This document shows positions 1 to 8,799 of a stretch of DNA of 11,543 bases, piece after piece. Below the pieces are notes generated by a model. That model had not been told where the DNA came from. It worked only from the letters and a program-made list of their open reading frames with translations, and did no database searches. A program made the position numbers and the translations under genes. The stretch lies in NCBI GenBank assembly GCA_010094045.1, contig ML986946.1, positions 9,991-21,533 of the forward strand. Direction: 5' to 3'. The DNA is from Lojkania enalia (taxonomy: Eukaryota > Ascomycota > Dothideomycetes > Pleosporales). Positions within the stretch are counted from its first letter, which is position 1, and every line of letters begins with the position of its first letter.

Positions 1-817
1 GCCTTATACGAAAGGATATAGAAGAACTACTAAGCTACTTATAAGAGAGTATACAACTATATATAGAAGGGAAAAGGGGTAGAACTAGGGGTAGGATAAG
101 ATAAGTAAAAAGCTCTAAGATAAGGTTATATATAAAGCTTTTCGTAGAACGATTTCTTTGTATTATTATACTACCCCCCTCCTTATAAGCTGATAGTCCC
201 TATCTACACTAGTTTAAGAGGAAATTAGAGCTATTACAGATAGGTTCTAGTATAAAGAAATTTCTTTAAGGAGGTATTTACTAGTAAGAGCTAATACGCG
301 TAGTTGCTTATAGAGATATATTTATTAACGTAATATTAAGTAAGGTTTTTTTTTATAGTAAATATAATTAACTTATATATTAGCTAGTAATTACTATCGT
401 AATAGTTTATTAATATTGCAATTTTATCGCGTATAGTAATAAGTATTTACTAGCTTTAGTATATTACTAGATTATTATTAACTAAGCTTCTTTAACTAAA
501 TAACAACTTCTACTCTATATATATTATTACACGTCCCTAGAACCGTTAATTATTAAAGTATTACTAACGCTTCTTAGAAAAATTAATTAATATACTATTC
601 TACCCACCTTTTAAAGCCTCTTTAAAAGCTTTTTAGGTTATCTATCTTTAGACTATATATATACTCGACTATAGGTAGTATATAATATTTACCTTTTAGT
701 CTCTAAGATTAAAAAAATACGAGTATTATATCTTATAAAATAAAAAGTATAATCCTATACGAATCGCATCTAATACTAGTAGAGTATTTACTACTAATAT
801 ACTTATAGATCTTCTCC
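1..817. other. AT-rich stretch without a recognisable gene
   Basis: I read all plus frames and the continuation of the element B frame here and recognise no protein family, RNA gene or terminal repeat. The composition is the same TpA-rich, CpA/TpG-poor pattern as in the rest of the window, so it is most likely more RIP-mutated repeat DNA. The first 80 bases have a short stop-free plus frame (2-79, 26 codons) rich in Arg, Lys and Thr, too short to interpret. The 3' LTR of element B is expected somewhere to the left of 1250, but without its partner, which would lie beyond 11543, its limits cannot be set. Confidence 0.5.
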
Positions 818-1139
818 TACTATAAGGAGGAGTTTCTAGTCCTCTAGGGCTATCTTAAACTATAGGTAGCAGCCTAATACGTAGGGGATAAGAAGGATAA
901 AAAAGTAGTTTTTAAGACTATTTTAGAGTCTACTTATAGTCTAGTACTTATAGCCTAGGTTATAAAAAGTTAGAAAGATAGTTTTCTTACAGCTAGTATC
1001 TAGGTAGTTTTATTCTACTAGAGTACTAAATTACTCTATTAGGTTTTAGCTTTAAAGGCTCTAGTATCTAATTTTTAAGCTAATATTATAGCGCTCTTAG
1101 ATAGTTAAAGATAAGATAGGAGAGGTTTAAAGGAAGTCC

Positions 1140-1187
1140 AGAGGAAAGAAAGGGGAAGGAGGGTAGAGGAGAAGAGAACTAGAGAGG
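1140..1187 (+). other. Purine-rich tract
   Basis: The plus strand has 24 purines in a row at 1140-1163, then continues to 1187 with only three pyrimidines (1164, 1179 and 1180). This is the most strand-asymmetric stretch in the window apart from the polypurine tract of element A. It lies on the wrong strand to be the polypurine tract of element B, whose coding strand is minus. It contains almost no CpA or TpG, which may be why it escaped conversion to TpA. Confidence 0.6.
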
Positions 1188-1191
1188 TATC

Positions 1192-1204
1192 TAACAGCCT
1201 GTTA
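1192..1204. repeat. 13-nt palindrome, possible LTR edge
   Basis: TAACAG and CTGTTA face each other around a single C. TGTTA...TAACA is a common form of LTR termini. On the minus strand, TGTTA starting at 1196 lies about 55 bases downstream of the conceptual end of element B pol, where a 3' LTR could begin. No second copy is available in the window to confirm this, so it remains a candidate only. Confidence 0.25.
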
Positions 1205-1416
1205 TCAGACCTTCTAGATTTTATAGAAGAGTAATTTTAGGCCTATAATTTAGTTTTCTAATCTACTATTTAACTCTTATATATTATTATCTACTAGATA
1301 ATCTATATTTTCTATACTATTCTTATATACTTTAATCTATTTAGTTAGAGCCTTTAGGGGTTCTAGCTAATTCGGATACTTATTATAAAAAGCTCTTAGT
1401 TTATAAGATAAACCTA

Positions 1417-1540
1417 TAAAATTTAAGACTTTATATTAGACTAGGTTAGAATTATATTCTACCCATTTTATACGGTATTTAAGGGTCTTATAATACAGCT
1501 TACTAGCTAGTATTTCCTTAACCTTCTACTCTTCTACCCT
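1417..1540 (-). other. Element B chromodomain
   Basis: After integrase the frame reads VEE, a stop, KVKEILASKLYYKTLKYRIKW (1537-1463) and VEYNSNLV, matching the chromodomain pattern EEI-(L/V)-x-x-(K/R)...YLVKW-x-G(Y/H) followed by a Trp-containing helix. Chromodomains on integrase bind methylated histone H3 (H3K9me in the known cases) and steer insertion to heterochromatin. One of the few surviving TGG codons in the window is here (1465-1463, the W of IKW). The polyprotein then continues with LRAFYNKYPN and ends at 1250, a tail typical of this group. Confidence 0.88.
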
Positions 1541-1559
1541 CTTAATAGCGATAGCGGGT

Positions 1560-2600
1560 GGTTTTAGAGCTTCTTACCCTAATAGAGGGTCCTAGGGGTT
1601 CTTATACAGTAGGTTTAGTACGAAGATATTATATATTCTTAACCTTAGGAGTAGCTATAGATAGTATAAGTTTACAACCTATTTTAGTACTTTAAAAAGG
1701 CCCTCCTATTAATTAGATAGCTTTTAGCTTAGTTTTTAAACCGTAAGATTCTTAGTATTTAAGTAGACTATATTACTAATCTACTAATTAATTAGTTACT
1801 AGTAATAGTTAATAACAGATTATATACGATCCTAAGCTTTCTTAATATTAGCTTTTACAGTTTCTTAGGTTATATATATATAAGTCGCTAGAGCTAAAGT
1901 ATTCTTATAATTTAATTTATCTATTATAGTAATAGGATTAATAGAATATTTCTAATCCTAACTCTAATAGAGTTTAAATCTATATAGGATCTAATATAGA
2001 GATATTCTAATAGTTATATAAGGTAGAGTTACTTATACTTAGTTAATTATAGGTAATAGAGAACTCTAGTTATTCTAGTAGAAGGATATGAAAGAGCGCA
2101 GTCTCTAATTAATATACTTATTTATAATCTCTATCTATCCGTTAGTCTCTTTATAATAAATAGTAGATAGTTTAATCTTTACACCTAAAATATAGTAGAA
2201 TTTAGACTAGAAACTAGATATAAACTAAGGTTCTTAGTCTAAAATAATAGTTTTAGATATATAGCTAAAATAGTATACCTATTAAATAAATAATTCAGCT
2301 ATTCCCCGTACGTTAATTATACGATAGTAGAGAATAGATACTACTTATTTAGATAGGTAATTAATTACTACTATAATCTAATTATATCCGGACTTATCTA
2401 TAGGGAAATCCTTAAAGTTAATATATAGATACTATATTAGTTAATTTAGTATAGGAAGTAAGTAGATAAAACCTAAGGTTCGAGTTTATATCGGATAAGT
2501 TTTATAGTATAAGATGTAATTCTATATATATCGTTTATAAGTAGCCTCTATACCCTTCTAGTAGTACTTCTAGAATAGTAACTAATAGGTTTTAGTAGTA
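1560..2600 (-). other. Element B integrase domain
   Basis: Integrase inserts the cDNA into the host genome. The N-terminal zinc-binding part is at about 2580-2500; its CxxC pair now reads Tyr-Ile-Leu-Tyr (2518-2507), so both Cys are Tyr. The DDE core follows: VVINYLSK (2371-2348; family: VVIDRLSK), where the first catalytic Asp at 2362-2360 is Asn; the second Asp is kept at 2239-2237 before EP and a stop; and KETNG, stop, IEIIN, corresponding to PQTDGQTEIMNQ with its Glu kept at 2131-2129. Further on, IDKLNYKNTLALAT and LNTKNLT match the C-terminal integrase region of ascomycete Gypsy elements. The frame is the same as for reverse transcriptase. Confidence 0.92.
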
Positions 2601-2949
2601 CTTAGGTATACAGAGGATATTTAGTTGTAAGCCTCTTATATAAACTATATATAAAGGCCTGAATCTAATAGAATATATAAGCGATTATCGTAGAGAAGTA
2701 GTCTATTCTCTATCTAATACTTATAGAGTAAAAGGGTGCGTTTCTATATAAAGGAGACTCGGTTTTCCTATAATAATATATTAATCAACTCTAAAGAGTC
2801 TAGTAATATAGCCTACTCTTAACCTTTAATAATATTTAGTATAGCTGCTTAAGTTGTTATTTAGGTAATATAAGACTAGACTAATTTAGTATTATTTTAG
2901 GGGTGAAGTTAATATAGTCTAAATAGAACTCTTAACTAGTTATTAGTTT

Positions 2950-3400
2950 AAGCTATTTTTAAGTTTTCTATATTTTATTTATAATAACTAAGGATATCTA
3001 TTCTAGTATTATTCTTACCTAGAGTATACTTAATTTAGAACTAATATTAAACTAATTCTTTAGTCTAACGAATTTAATAAGTATTAAGTACCTTTATAGT
3101 TATAAAATATTTAAGTAAGTAATAATCGGTATATACTAGAGTTCTAGTAGCTACTAAAGTAAGTTCTACTCTCTATTATTTAAACGCAGTAATAATTACG
3201 AATAGTTTCTTATTATAAATCTTCTAGTTTAGTTTTAAACTAGATAGAACCTTATTATAGAATATTATAGGGTACTATTTTCTATTAGAATATTTCTATA
3301 ATAGTACTCCTATAACTACTCTATTAGAGGTATTAGTTTCCATTTTTGTTTCTAACGTAGGGTTAAAATAGTAGAGTATAATTATACTTAATAGAGCTAA
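2950..3400 (-). other. Element B RNase H domain
   Basis: RNase H would remove the RNA strand during reverse transcription. The sequence follows the reverse transcriptase in the same frame. The first catalytic motif reads METNTSNRVV (from 3343; family: ETDASDRVVAGVL), with the first catalytic Asp at 3334-3332 now Asn. It continues with IFYNKVLSS (family: AFYSKALSSPE), KIYNKKLFVIITAFK (family: EIYDKELLAIVxAFK), RTLVYTDYY (family: VYTDHKNLEY) and the closing YTLGKNNTRIDILS (family: PGKxNxxADxLSR). Several His and Lys/Asn positions are changed to Tyr. The match extends over the whole domain, so the call is firm. Confidence 0.92.
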
Positions 3401-3479
3401 CTTTAATTTCTTAAAGGTAATATTACATTCTAAAATCTATATAAAAGAGGTTATAAGGCTTTATAATATAATAATTAGC

Positions 3480-4275
3480 TTTATAATATACGAGAATTCT
3501 AGTATAAACTATTAATAGAATCTAGTAAAACCTAAGAAGGATTTTACACCCATTATAGTAGTAGGTAGCTACTAGTTATATAGTACTTCTACCTTCTTTA
3601 GGTTAACCTTAAGGCCTTTATTTAAGAGGATATAGCTAAAGTATTTAGTTCGGGTAATATAGAATTTACTCTTCTTAATATTAACTTATAACCCTACTTA
3701 ATATAATCTCTTAAGAACTTTTTTAACGTAGATAGTATATATTATCTCATCTTTAGAGTAGATAAGAATGTTGTCTAGATAAGCGATATAGAAGTTATCT
3801 AAATAGTCGATTAGTACGTTATTTATATAACGCTAGTAAGTTACTAAACTATTATATAATCTAAAAGGTAGAACTTTATACTTATAGGTTCTATAATAAG
3901 TCTAAAAGGTAGTATATTTCTTAAAACTAGGATCTATTCTAATCTTATTAAAGGCTGCGCGAATATTAAATTTAGTAAAGATTACTACTTTAGTAGGCTT
4001 AAATAGAAGTTTATTTATACGCGGTATTAGATATATATTCTTATAGGTAAGAGTATTAAGTTTATAATAATCTATATAAATATATAGATTACTATTAAAT
4101 TTATAGATATAAAGGATTAAAAATATAAAAGAGCTTCAACTCTACTTAATATATCTATTCTATAGATTATCTATAATATACTTCTTAGTTACCTCCAGCT
4201 CCTTAACATTCTACTTATATAACAGGCTATAACTATTAGGGAGGGGTTTTATAAGAATAATCTTATAATTATAAA
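3480..4275 (-). other. Element B reverse transcriptase domain
   Basis: This domain would make cDNA from the element RNA. In order on the minus strand I read the finger motif with KELEV (about 4205), the IDYYKLN motif (family: VDYRGLN), KFNIRAAFNKIRI (family: KFDIRAAFNKIRI), the YLDNILIYSKDE box (3781-3746) and VKSFLGFTRFY (about 3515). Two of the three catalytic Asp are changed to Asn: motif A at 3967-3965 and the second Asp of the YLDD box at 3772-3770. The domain has relatively few stops, with none between 4135 and 3905, and most damage is missense (Gly, Asp, Cys and His replaced by Ser, Asn and Tyr). The assignment to Ty3/Gypsy is secure from the motif order. Confidence 0.93.
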
Positions 4276-4779
4276 GGTAGTATTCTAATAATTAATAAGC
4301 TGTAGTTTTACTAAATATATTCTAATACTTATAGTATTTAGATAGTAATTAGAGATTTACTAGTACTTTATTTTCAGCCTTATCTTCCAGCTCTAGAACT
4401 TACTTATCTTTAATTAGCTGCTTAATTTCGTATAGAGATATAAAGAAAAACTTATTCTCTTTCCTCTTTATATTAAAGTAGAAAGTATTAGCTGTAATAA
4501 GAGCGATAATAGGAGAATGGATTTTCTTTAGATTAGATTTAGACTTTATTATATACGGGCGTATAAAAGCTCTAAACTTATTTAAACTATAAGCTATAAG
4601 AAATTAATATAATTTTAGTAGTCTTAGTAGACTCTTAATATAATAGATAGTTAGACTGTAGGACTACTAATACTAATCCTTTTTCTATAGAGCGTCGTGT
4701 TACTAGATATCTAACTCTACCTTCTTATTATATACTAGCTAAGTTAATTATATAAGAAGAGGAGGTAATAGATTATAAG

Positions 4780-5050
4780 TAGTAGGATACTTAGAAGGCT
4801 ATATAATCCGATTCTTATCTATATCTAGCTAGAGTTGAAAGTAATATAACTATTTAATACTAATAATATAATCCTAAGTATTTAAGTCTATAATAATAAA
4901 TAAGTAGTTTTAAATAGTTCTTCTATTAATCTATAGGTATAAATAGATATACTAATTAACTAGGGTTTAGATTTAGTCCTAAAAACCTTTAATAATAATT
5001 TTAAAGAGTAAACGCTATATTAATATATATAGAGTTTAGAAGAGCGATCT
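4780..5050 (-). other. Element B aspartic protease region
   Basis: The protease would cleave the Gag-Pol polyprotein inside the particle. The best-preserved part is the second half: Asp-Leu-Asn-Thr at 4888-4877, then a stop codon and DYIIS, followed by a stop-interrupted stretch reading LYYFQL. This matches the Gypsy protease pattern of DLG-x-x-D-(M/I)-ILG-x-x-W followed by a short strand and a WP motif, with Gly changed to Asn or Ser and Trp to stop. The catalytic D-S/T-G motif itself is uncertain: a frame reading ALLNSIY near 5043-5023 is a possible mutated version in a different frame. The call rests mainly on position directly before the reverse transcriptase and on the DLG...ILG part. 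Confidence 0.6.
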
Positions 5051-5175
5051 AGCTACTATAAAATTAAAGAATAGGAAGCTTTAGATATTAGTATTAATAA
5101 GAGCGTTTAGTTATATACTAACACCTTTTAAATATAGAATAGTAGGAATTTAGAAGTACTTTCCTCTAAATAAAT

Positions 5176-5180
5176 ATAAC
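5176..5180. repeat. Target site duplication, left copy (ATAAC)
   Basis: ATAAC directly precedes the first base of the left LTR of element A and is repeated exactly after the right LTR at 10685-10689. Five bases is the usual duplication length for Ty3/Gypsy integrases. The matching copy fixes the ends of the element. Confidence 0.92.
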
Positions 5181-5382
5181 TGAGAAGGTCTGAGGATATA
5201 ATAGGATTAGATACAATAAGAATCTATTATTATTAAAGCTAGAGAAAGAGAAGAGAAGGTATACGGTGGTAAGATATATATTATTTACTTACTTTAGTCC
5301 AGGTAGGTGCAGGGTCGTATAAGAGTAACTGCTATTATAGCATCGCAGGAACAGGACCGAGCTATAGGCTAGAACCTTTACA
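5181..5382 (-). repeat. 3' LTR of element A
   Basis: 202 bp, aligned without gaps to 10483-10684 with 23 differences, all transitions. On the minus strand it begins TGTAAAGG and ends CTTCTCA, so both TG and CA ends are intact. It keeps C or G at 16 of the 23 differing positions and is thus the less mutated copy. The conceptual stop of pol (TAA at 5380-5378) lies at its third to fifth bases. Confidence 0.96.
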
Positions 5383-5385
5383 ATA

Positions 5386-5412
5386 TTCCCCTCCTCCTCC
5401 TTTTCTTCTTCT
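5386..5412 (-). other. Polypurine tract of element A
   Basis: On the minus strand 27 purines in a row lie three bases before the 3' LTR. This is where plus-strand DNA synthesis would be primed during reverse transcription. Its position and strand confirm the minus orientation of the element. The pol frame runs through it and encodes a Lys/Arg-rich C-terminus. It is uninterrupted although the surroundings are heavily mutated, which fits its lack of CpA and TpG. Confidence 0.88.
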
Positions 5413-5439
5413 GGTGCTGAGTTGTACAGACAAGTAGTT

Positions 5440-5640
5440 CTTTAGTAAAGTTCCGCCCTATATCCCGTTCGAATTCTCCTAGAGCGATTATATCTTTACA
5501 GTCACCTTAGTCGTTCTATAAGAGTGTAGTATAACTAGTCTACTTATAAAAGAACTACTATTTTAGGCCGTCTCCTCTCTTACTAATTACTCGTACGTCT
5601 TAGATTTTCTTAAGCTTCTATTTATCTTCGTTTCTAACGC
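5440..5640 (-). other. Element A chromodomain
   Basis: After integrase the frame reads VRNEDK (from 5638), a stop, KLKKI and DVRV, then a stop-broken FFYK-x-TSYTT and EFE towards 5470. This fits the chromodomain pattern (E)W-x-VE-x-I-x-x-x...YLVKWxGY followed by a Trp helix and a terminal helix, with Trp and Gln positions turned into stops. It is weaker than the chromodomain of element B, but position and pattern agree. Expected role: directing integration to H3K9-methylated chromatin. Confidence 0.75.
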
Positions 5641-5699
5641 TAATTGGCGCTAGTTAATAGTTGTCCTATATTTAACTTAGTAACAGGTCTTAAGCGATA

Positions 5700-6660
5700 G
5701 AGCGAAGTAGTATTATATAGAAGATGTTATAAATTCCTAATAGGGTGTCTAGTCGGTATATATTTCGTCTAACAGTCTTAATAACTATATATTATTAATA
5801 GAGCTTACAGAACTTCTTTTTTCTTATAGGGTCTATCTTAATATTACGCATGTTAAGCTAAACTTTATCCCCCAATTAGTATTATAGTATAGGATCTCTC
5901 GTATAATTGTAAATTTTTTACTACTACTATTATATATAGGCTATTATTACTTACGTAAATTTAACGCAGTCTTTTAGTTTATTAATAATCTATTTTGCTG
6001 TATAAATAAGGTCTCTAGACTACTCTATTAGCGGTTCCTCTTCTAGTTATACAGACTCTTCTAAGTTCGGGTGATAGCTATAAGTAAAAAAGAATAGGCT
6101 GACTTCTATAGAGGAAGCGTCCCTAGTACTAACGGTAATCTAAGCTAGTAGTAGCTATAGATCCCAGTTATTCTAGTAGTAGTTATAATAGTAGCAGAGA
6201 AGCTCTTTAAGTAGCTAGTTTATATACTCTATACTTCTGTCGGTCTCTAGATAGTATACTATTAATAGCCTTTACTTAATCTTAAGAATTCGGTAGACGC
6301 GTGCCTATACACCTTATATAAACTACTCTCCTCTATTAGAGACTATTACTTATAGAAGCCTATAATATACTATAAAATACTTAATAAACTTATTAGCTAA
6401 TATTTAGCTCTTAAGGTCTAGAACAGCGATAAAGAATACTCCTTTACTTAAATAGTCTGTAATAATAAGAATATACTTATTACTATATACAGTTCTTAGT
6501 AAGTTAATAATATAGTCTATTAAAATTTCTAACTATACTCTCTTAGGGACTAAAAAAGAATATAGTAGACCTTTTTTTCTAGAACGCTAAACTATATTCC
6601 TACTATAAAAGTAGCAATTTTATATAAAGCGTTTAATATCCGCTACTATTCTAAGCTAAA
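5700..6660 (-). other. Element A integrase domain
   Basis: The zinc-binding end reads DIKRFI, stop, NCYFYSRN (about 6645-6600): of the CxxC pair the first Cys is kept (6616-6614) and the second is Tyr (6607-6605). The DDE core follows: ITDYLSKGVFFI with Asp kept (6457-6455; family: VTDRLSKGVIFI), VSNRGE (family: VSDRGSQF) with the second Asp at 6337-6335 changed to Asn, and YYLETDRSIEYIN (family: YHPETDGSTERMNQ) with the Glu kept at 6229-6227. Downstream, TRDASSIEVSLFF, YHPNLEE, LGDKV and RNIYRLDTLLGIYN match the C-terminal integrase part. Confidence 0.93.
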
Positions 6661-7179
6661 AGTAGCACCGTAATATCAACCTAATCGTAATATTCTTACT
6701 AGGGTAGCTAGCTAAGTAAGAGTTATAAGTCTCTTAGATTAGTTTTATATAAAGTAACTTACTTTTAGAAACCTAAATACGTTCTCTCTATATTAATCTA
6801 TCTCTTAAGACTAAGAAGTTAAATAGACTAATTTTAAGGTGGTGGAAGGTTTCTAGAAGTATTCTCTCCCCTACTTTAGTAGTATAGAGAAGTATAGTAT
6901 ACATCTTATCTTTTTTTTAGGTATCTTACTATAAGATCTCTATTAGTATTTACTGCTCCTTATATAATATCTTAGTTATAAACTCCCCTTTATCTGTAGA
7001 TTCCTCCCCTAATATAGAGTCTTCCGGGGCAACCACCTCTATCTAATTATTAGGAGTATCTTTAGTATGCTAGTTTCTAGTTTATATAGGGGCTGTATAA
7101 ACCCTATTCTTAAAATCGGACGGTCTAAAGAGTTGGCTAATCCTTCTCTAAATCTACTTATTATTAGCTTCTTTTAGGA

Positions 7180-7570
7180 GATCCTAATTACGACGTGAGA
7201 GAGTATTAGCTAGAATATTAAACTTGCCCAGCTTATATTTAAACTAGAAGTTAAACTGGATAAGAAATACCGCCTATCTTACCTAGTACTTAAAGAGCTT
7301 CTATATTTTAGTAAAGTATTTTAGGTTATAGTAATCTATACGAACTATAAAGTACGTAAGTAGTTTTAAAGACTTCTTCTATTTCTTAAGGTATCGTATA
7401 ACTGCTAGTAATTCCTTATTATAAATTAGGTAGTTATACTCTATAGAAAATATTTACTTTAATATAAAAGCAACAGGTTATAAAACTCCTTTATTATTGT
7501 ATTATAGAAACGTGCTTCTAGTATACTAGCTAGAGGTATTATACTCTAGAATTATTTTCCTTTTAGGGTT
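7180..7570 (-). other. Element A RNase H domain
   Basis: Begins IILEYNTSS (about 7552), equal to the family VxEADAS motif with the first catalytic Asp at 7540-7538 changed to Asn. The central motif IEYNYLIYNKELLAVIRYLK (near 7440-7385; family: CNYEIHDKELLAIIRCLE) is the clearest match in the window. It closes with YKLGKFNILANTLSRRN (to about 7190), the PGKxNxxADALSRR end of Gypsy RNase H. Confidence 0.94.
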
Positions 7571-7689
7571 ATATTAGACTAACGCTGGCGCTTATATAAA
7601 GTATTACTTTAGGTAATTAAAGGCGGTAAGTACCCGATTATCGAGTTAAAACTATTTCTTCTCTTATTCTCTTTAGGTAAGAGCTGTTA

Positions 7690-8470
7690 GTAGAGTAACT
7701 ACTTTAGAAAATTCTTTAATAAACTAGCGGTAGAAGTTTATAAAGTCTAAAAAGCTCTATATACTATAAACTAATATAGGTACTTTCTAGTTCTAGATTA
7801 TTTTAACTTTCTATAGGTCTATTCAGATACCTTTTTCCACATTAATAATAAAGCTAAGATATTTTATTATACGGACCTTAAATTTGTACTTATTAATATT
7901 AAGTTAGAAGCTAGTATCTATCAGCTTTTAAAGAATTACTTTAACGTAGCGCTAATAGTCTTATAGGGAGCTGTCTGTATATATAAAGATATTATCTAAG
8001 TATATTGAGATAAAGTTACCTAAATACTCCTAGATTATACGATTAATATACTGTTAAAAGGTACTTAGAGTATTTATAAGGCTAAAGAGTATAACTAGCT
8101 ACTTATATAAACTATAGTAGGTTGTAAATACTATCTTCTACTCGTCTCCTTCTTTAATTCGGATCTTATTAAATATAGTAATAATATTAAGTTTTATAAA
8201 CTACTTAGCTTAACTAATTTAATTTAGCGTTTCTCGGATTAGAGGTAGAGGGTAGTAATCTTTCTATATAATAGCGTTTAGGGCGCGGTAGTTAATATAG
8301 AAGTAGAGGCTACCCTCTAGTTTTTATATAAACAGGACTAGTACTATAGTTAGAGAGTTACTAACCTAAATAAATCCTTTATTAAGGAGTTCTATTAGAG
8401 TTTTCTAAAGGACAAGAAGTATCTCCTATAACATTCTATATAAAGGACCTAAGAGGATCCTTAGAGGGCT
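7690..8470 (-). other. Element A reverse transcriptase domain
   Basis: Motifs in order: GPLYRM (from 8449), LIELLNKGFI, VSNSLTIVLVLFI (family: ASxSPAGAPVLFVKK), INYRALNAI (family: VDYRALNAI), DYYPLPLIRETLN, IKLNIITIFNKIRI (family: TKLDI-x-x-AFNKIRI), QYINRII, and IYLDNIFIYTDSS (8005-7968; family: AYIDDILIYT-x-GS). Then LNINKYKFKV and IKYLSFIIN (family: LDIxKCEFEV-x-x-x-KYLGFII) and SFLDFINFYRQFI complete the connection. The catalytic Asp of motif A (8188-8186) and the second Asp of the DD box (7993-7991) are both Asn, so the enzyme is dead even apart from its stop codons. Confidence 0.94.
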
Positions 8471-8799
8471 TCTATCTTTCCCTTTCAGCTTAATTATATA
8501 GTCTACTCCTAGTCTTAAAGGTGGTAGCTTATCAGCTTTCTATCGATTAAAGGTATAGAGCTACTATATATATTCCTTAGGGAGTTTTATACAAGGGTCT
8601 ATCTTCAGCTTATTTTTTAAAGCCTTCTAAATATCGGCTATACTAACAGTAAAGATGCGGGGTAGTTTAGTAAGAGAATCTTATAAACGTCTTCTATAGT
8701 ATTTTACTATAGTAGAGAAAGTATATACTAAGACTTAGGTAATATTAGCCGTATATTACTACTTCTAAAGCTTCTAGTTTTATATAATTACCCCCGTTC

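Larger units (their letters stand above)
818..1234 (+). pseudogene. Possible degraded plus-strand coding remnant, unrecognised
   Basis: One plus frame (codon starts 818, 821 and so on) reads as a protein-like sequence rich in charged residues and ends at a TAA at 1232-1234. Its last 39 codons (1115-1231) have no stop and encode a basic, probably helical tail rich in Arg, Lys and Glu, ending in a Leu/Asp-rich segment. Between 818 and 1114 there are about a dozen TAA/TAG codons, roughly what chance gives in this composition. The open tail coincides with a purine-rich tract that can hardly form stops, so its openness may be compositional. The frame ends 16 bases from the convergent end of element B pol. 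I do not recognise a family. It could be the C-terminus of another transposon protein or no gene at all. Confidence 0.2.
1250..5050 (-). pseudogene. pol: Element B pol polyprotein remnant
   Basis: This frame would have encoded the enzymes that copy and integrate the element. From the protease C-terminal part (about 4920) to the conceptual stop at 1250-1252, all recognisable domains lie in one minus frame (first codon base at positions leaving remainder 1 on division by 3), about 1,220 codons without a net frameshift. The most N-terminal protease part (about 4985-5040) reads better in a neighbouring frame, so one small indel or a gag-pol frame change may lie near 4980. No start codon is recognisable. 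Stops are nearly all TAA and TAG, as expected when CAA, CAG and TGG are mutated. A 77-codon stop-free piece remains in the reverse transcriptase (3905-4135). It is certainly non-functional as it stands. Domains are listed separately. Confidence 0.92.
1250..5175 (-). mobile_element. Element B: chromodomain Ty3/Gypsy retrotransposon, pol half (RIP-degraded)
   Basis: This is the older of the two retrotransposons. The minus strand carries, in order, protease, reverse transcriptase, RNase H, integrase and chromodomain, the Ty3/Gypsy domain order with integrase last. Its protein differs clearly from that of element A, so it is a different family. The 5' side is split off by the insertion of element A at 5176-5180 and continues at 10690. 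The right-hand LTR is outside the window and the left-hand LTR was not identified. Every domain contains TAA or TAG codons and replacements typical of G-to-A and C-to-T change. Confidence 0.92.

Noticed and set aside
214..310. Possible helix-turn-helix of a transposase on the plus strand (SLRR...RS-x-L pattern)
   Set aside because: Only a handful of residues fit, stops interrupt it, and nothing around it supports a DDE transposase. Not separable from chance.
346..353. T-run as a terminator or poly(A) tail mark of a non-LTR element
   Set aside because: Eight T in strongly AT-rich DNA with no adjacent RT remnant or target duplication.
1113..1187. Polypurine tract of a plus-strand LTR element
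   Set aside because: An LTR to its right would overlap the well-supported end of element B pol, and no repeated LTR sequence follows.
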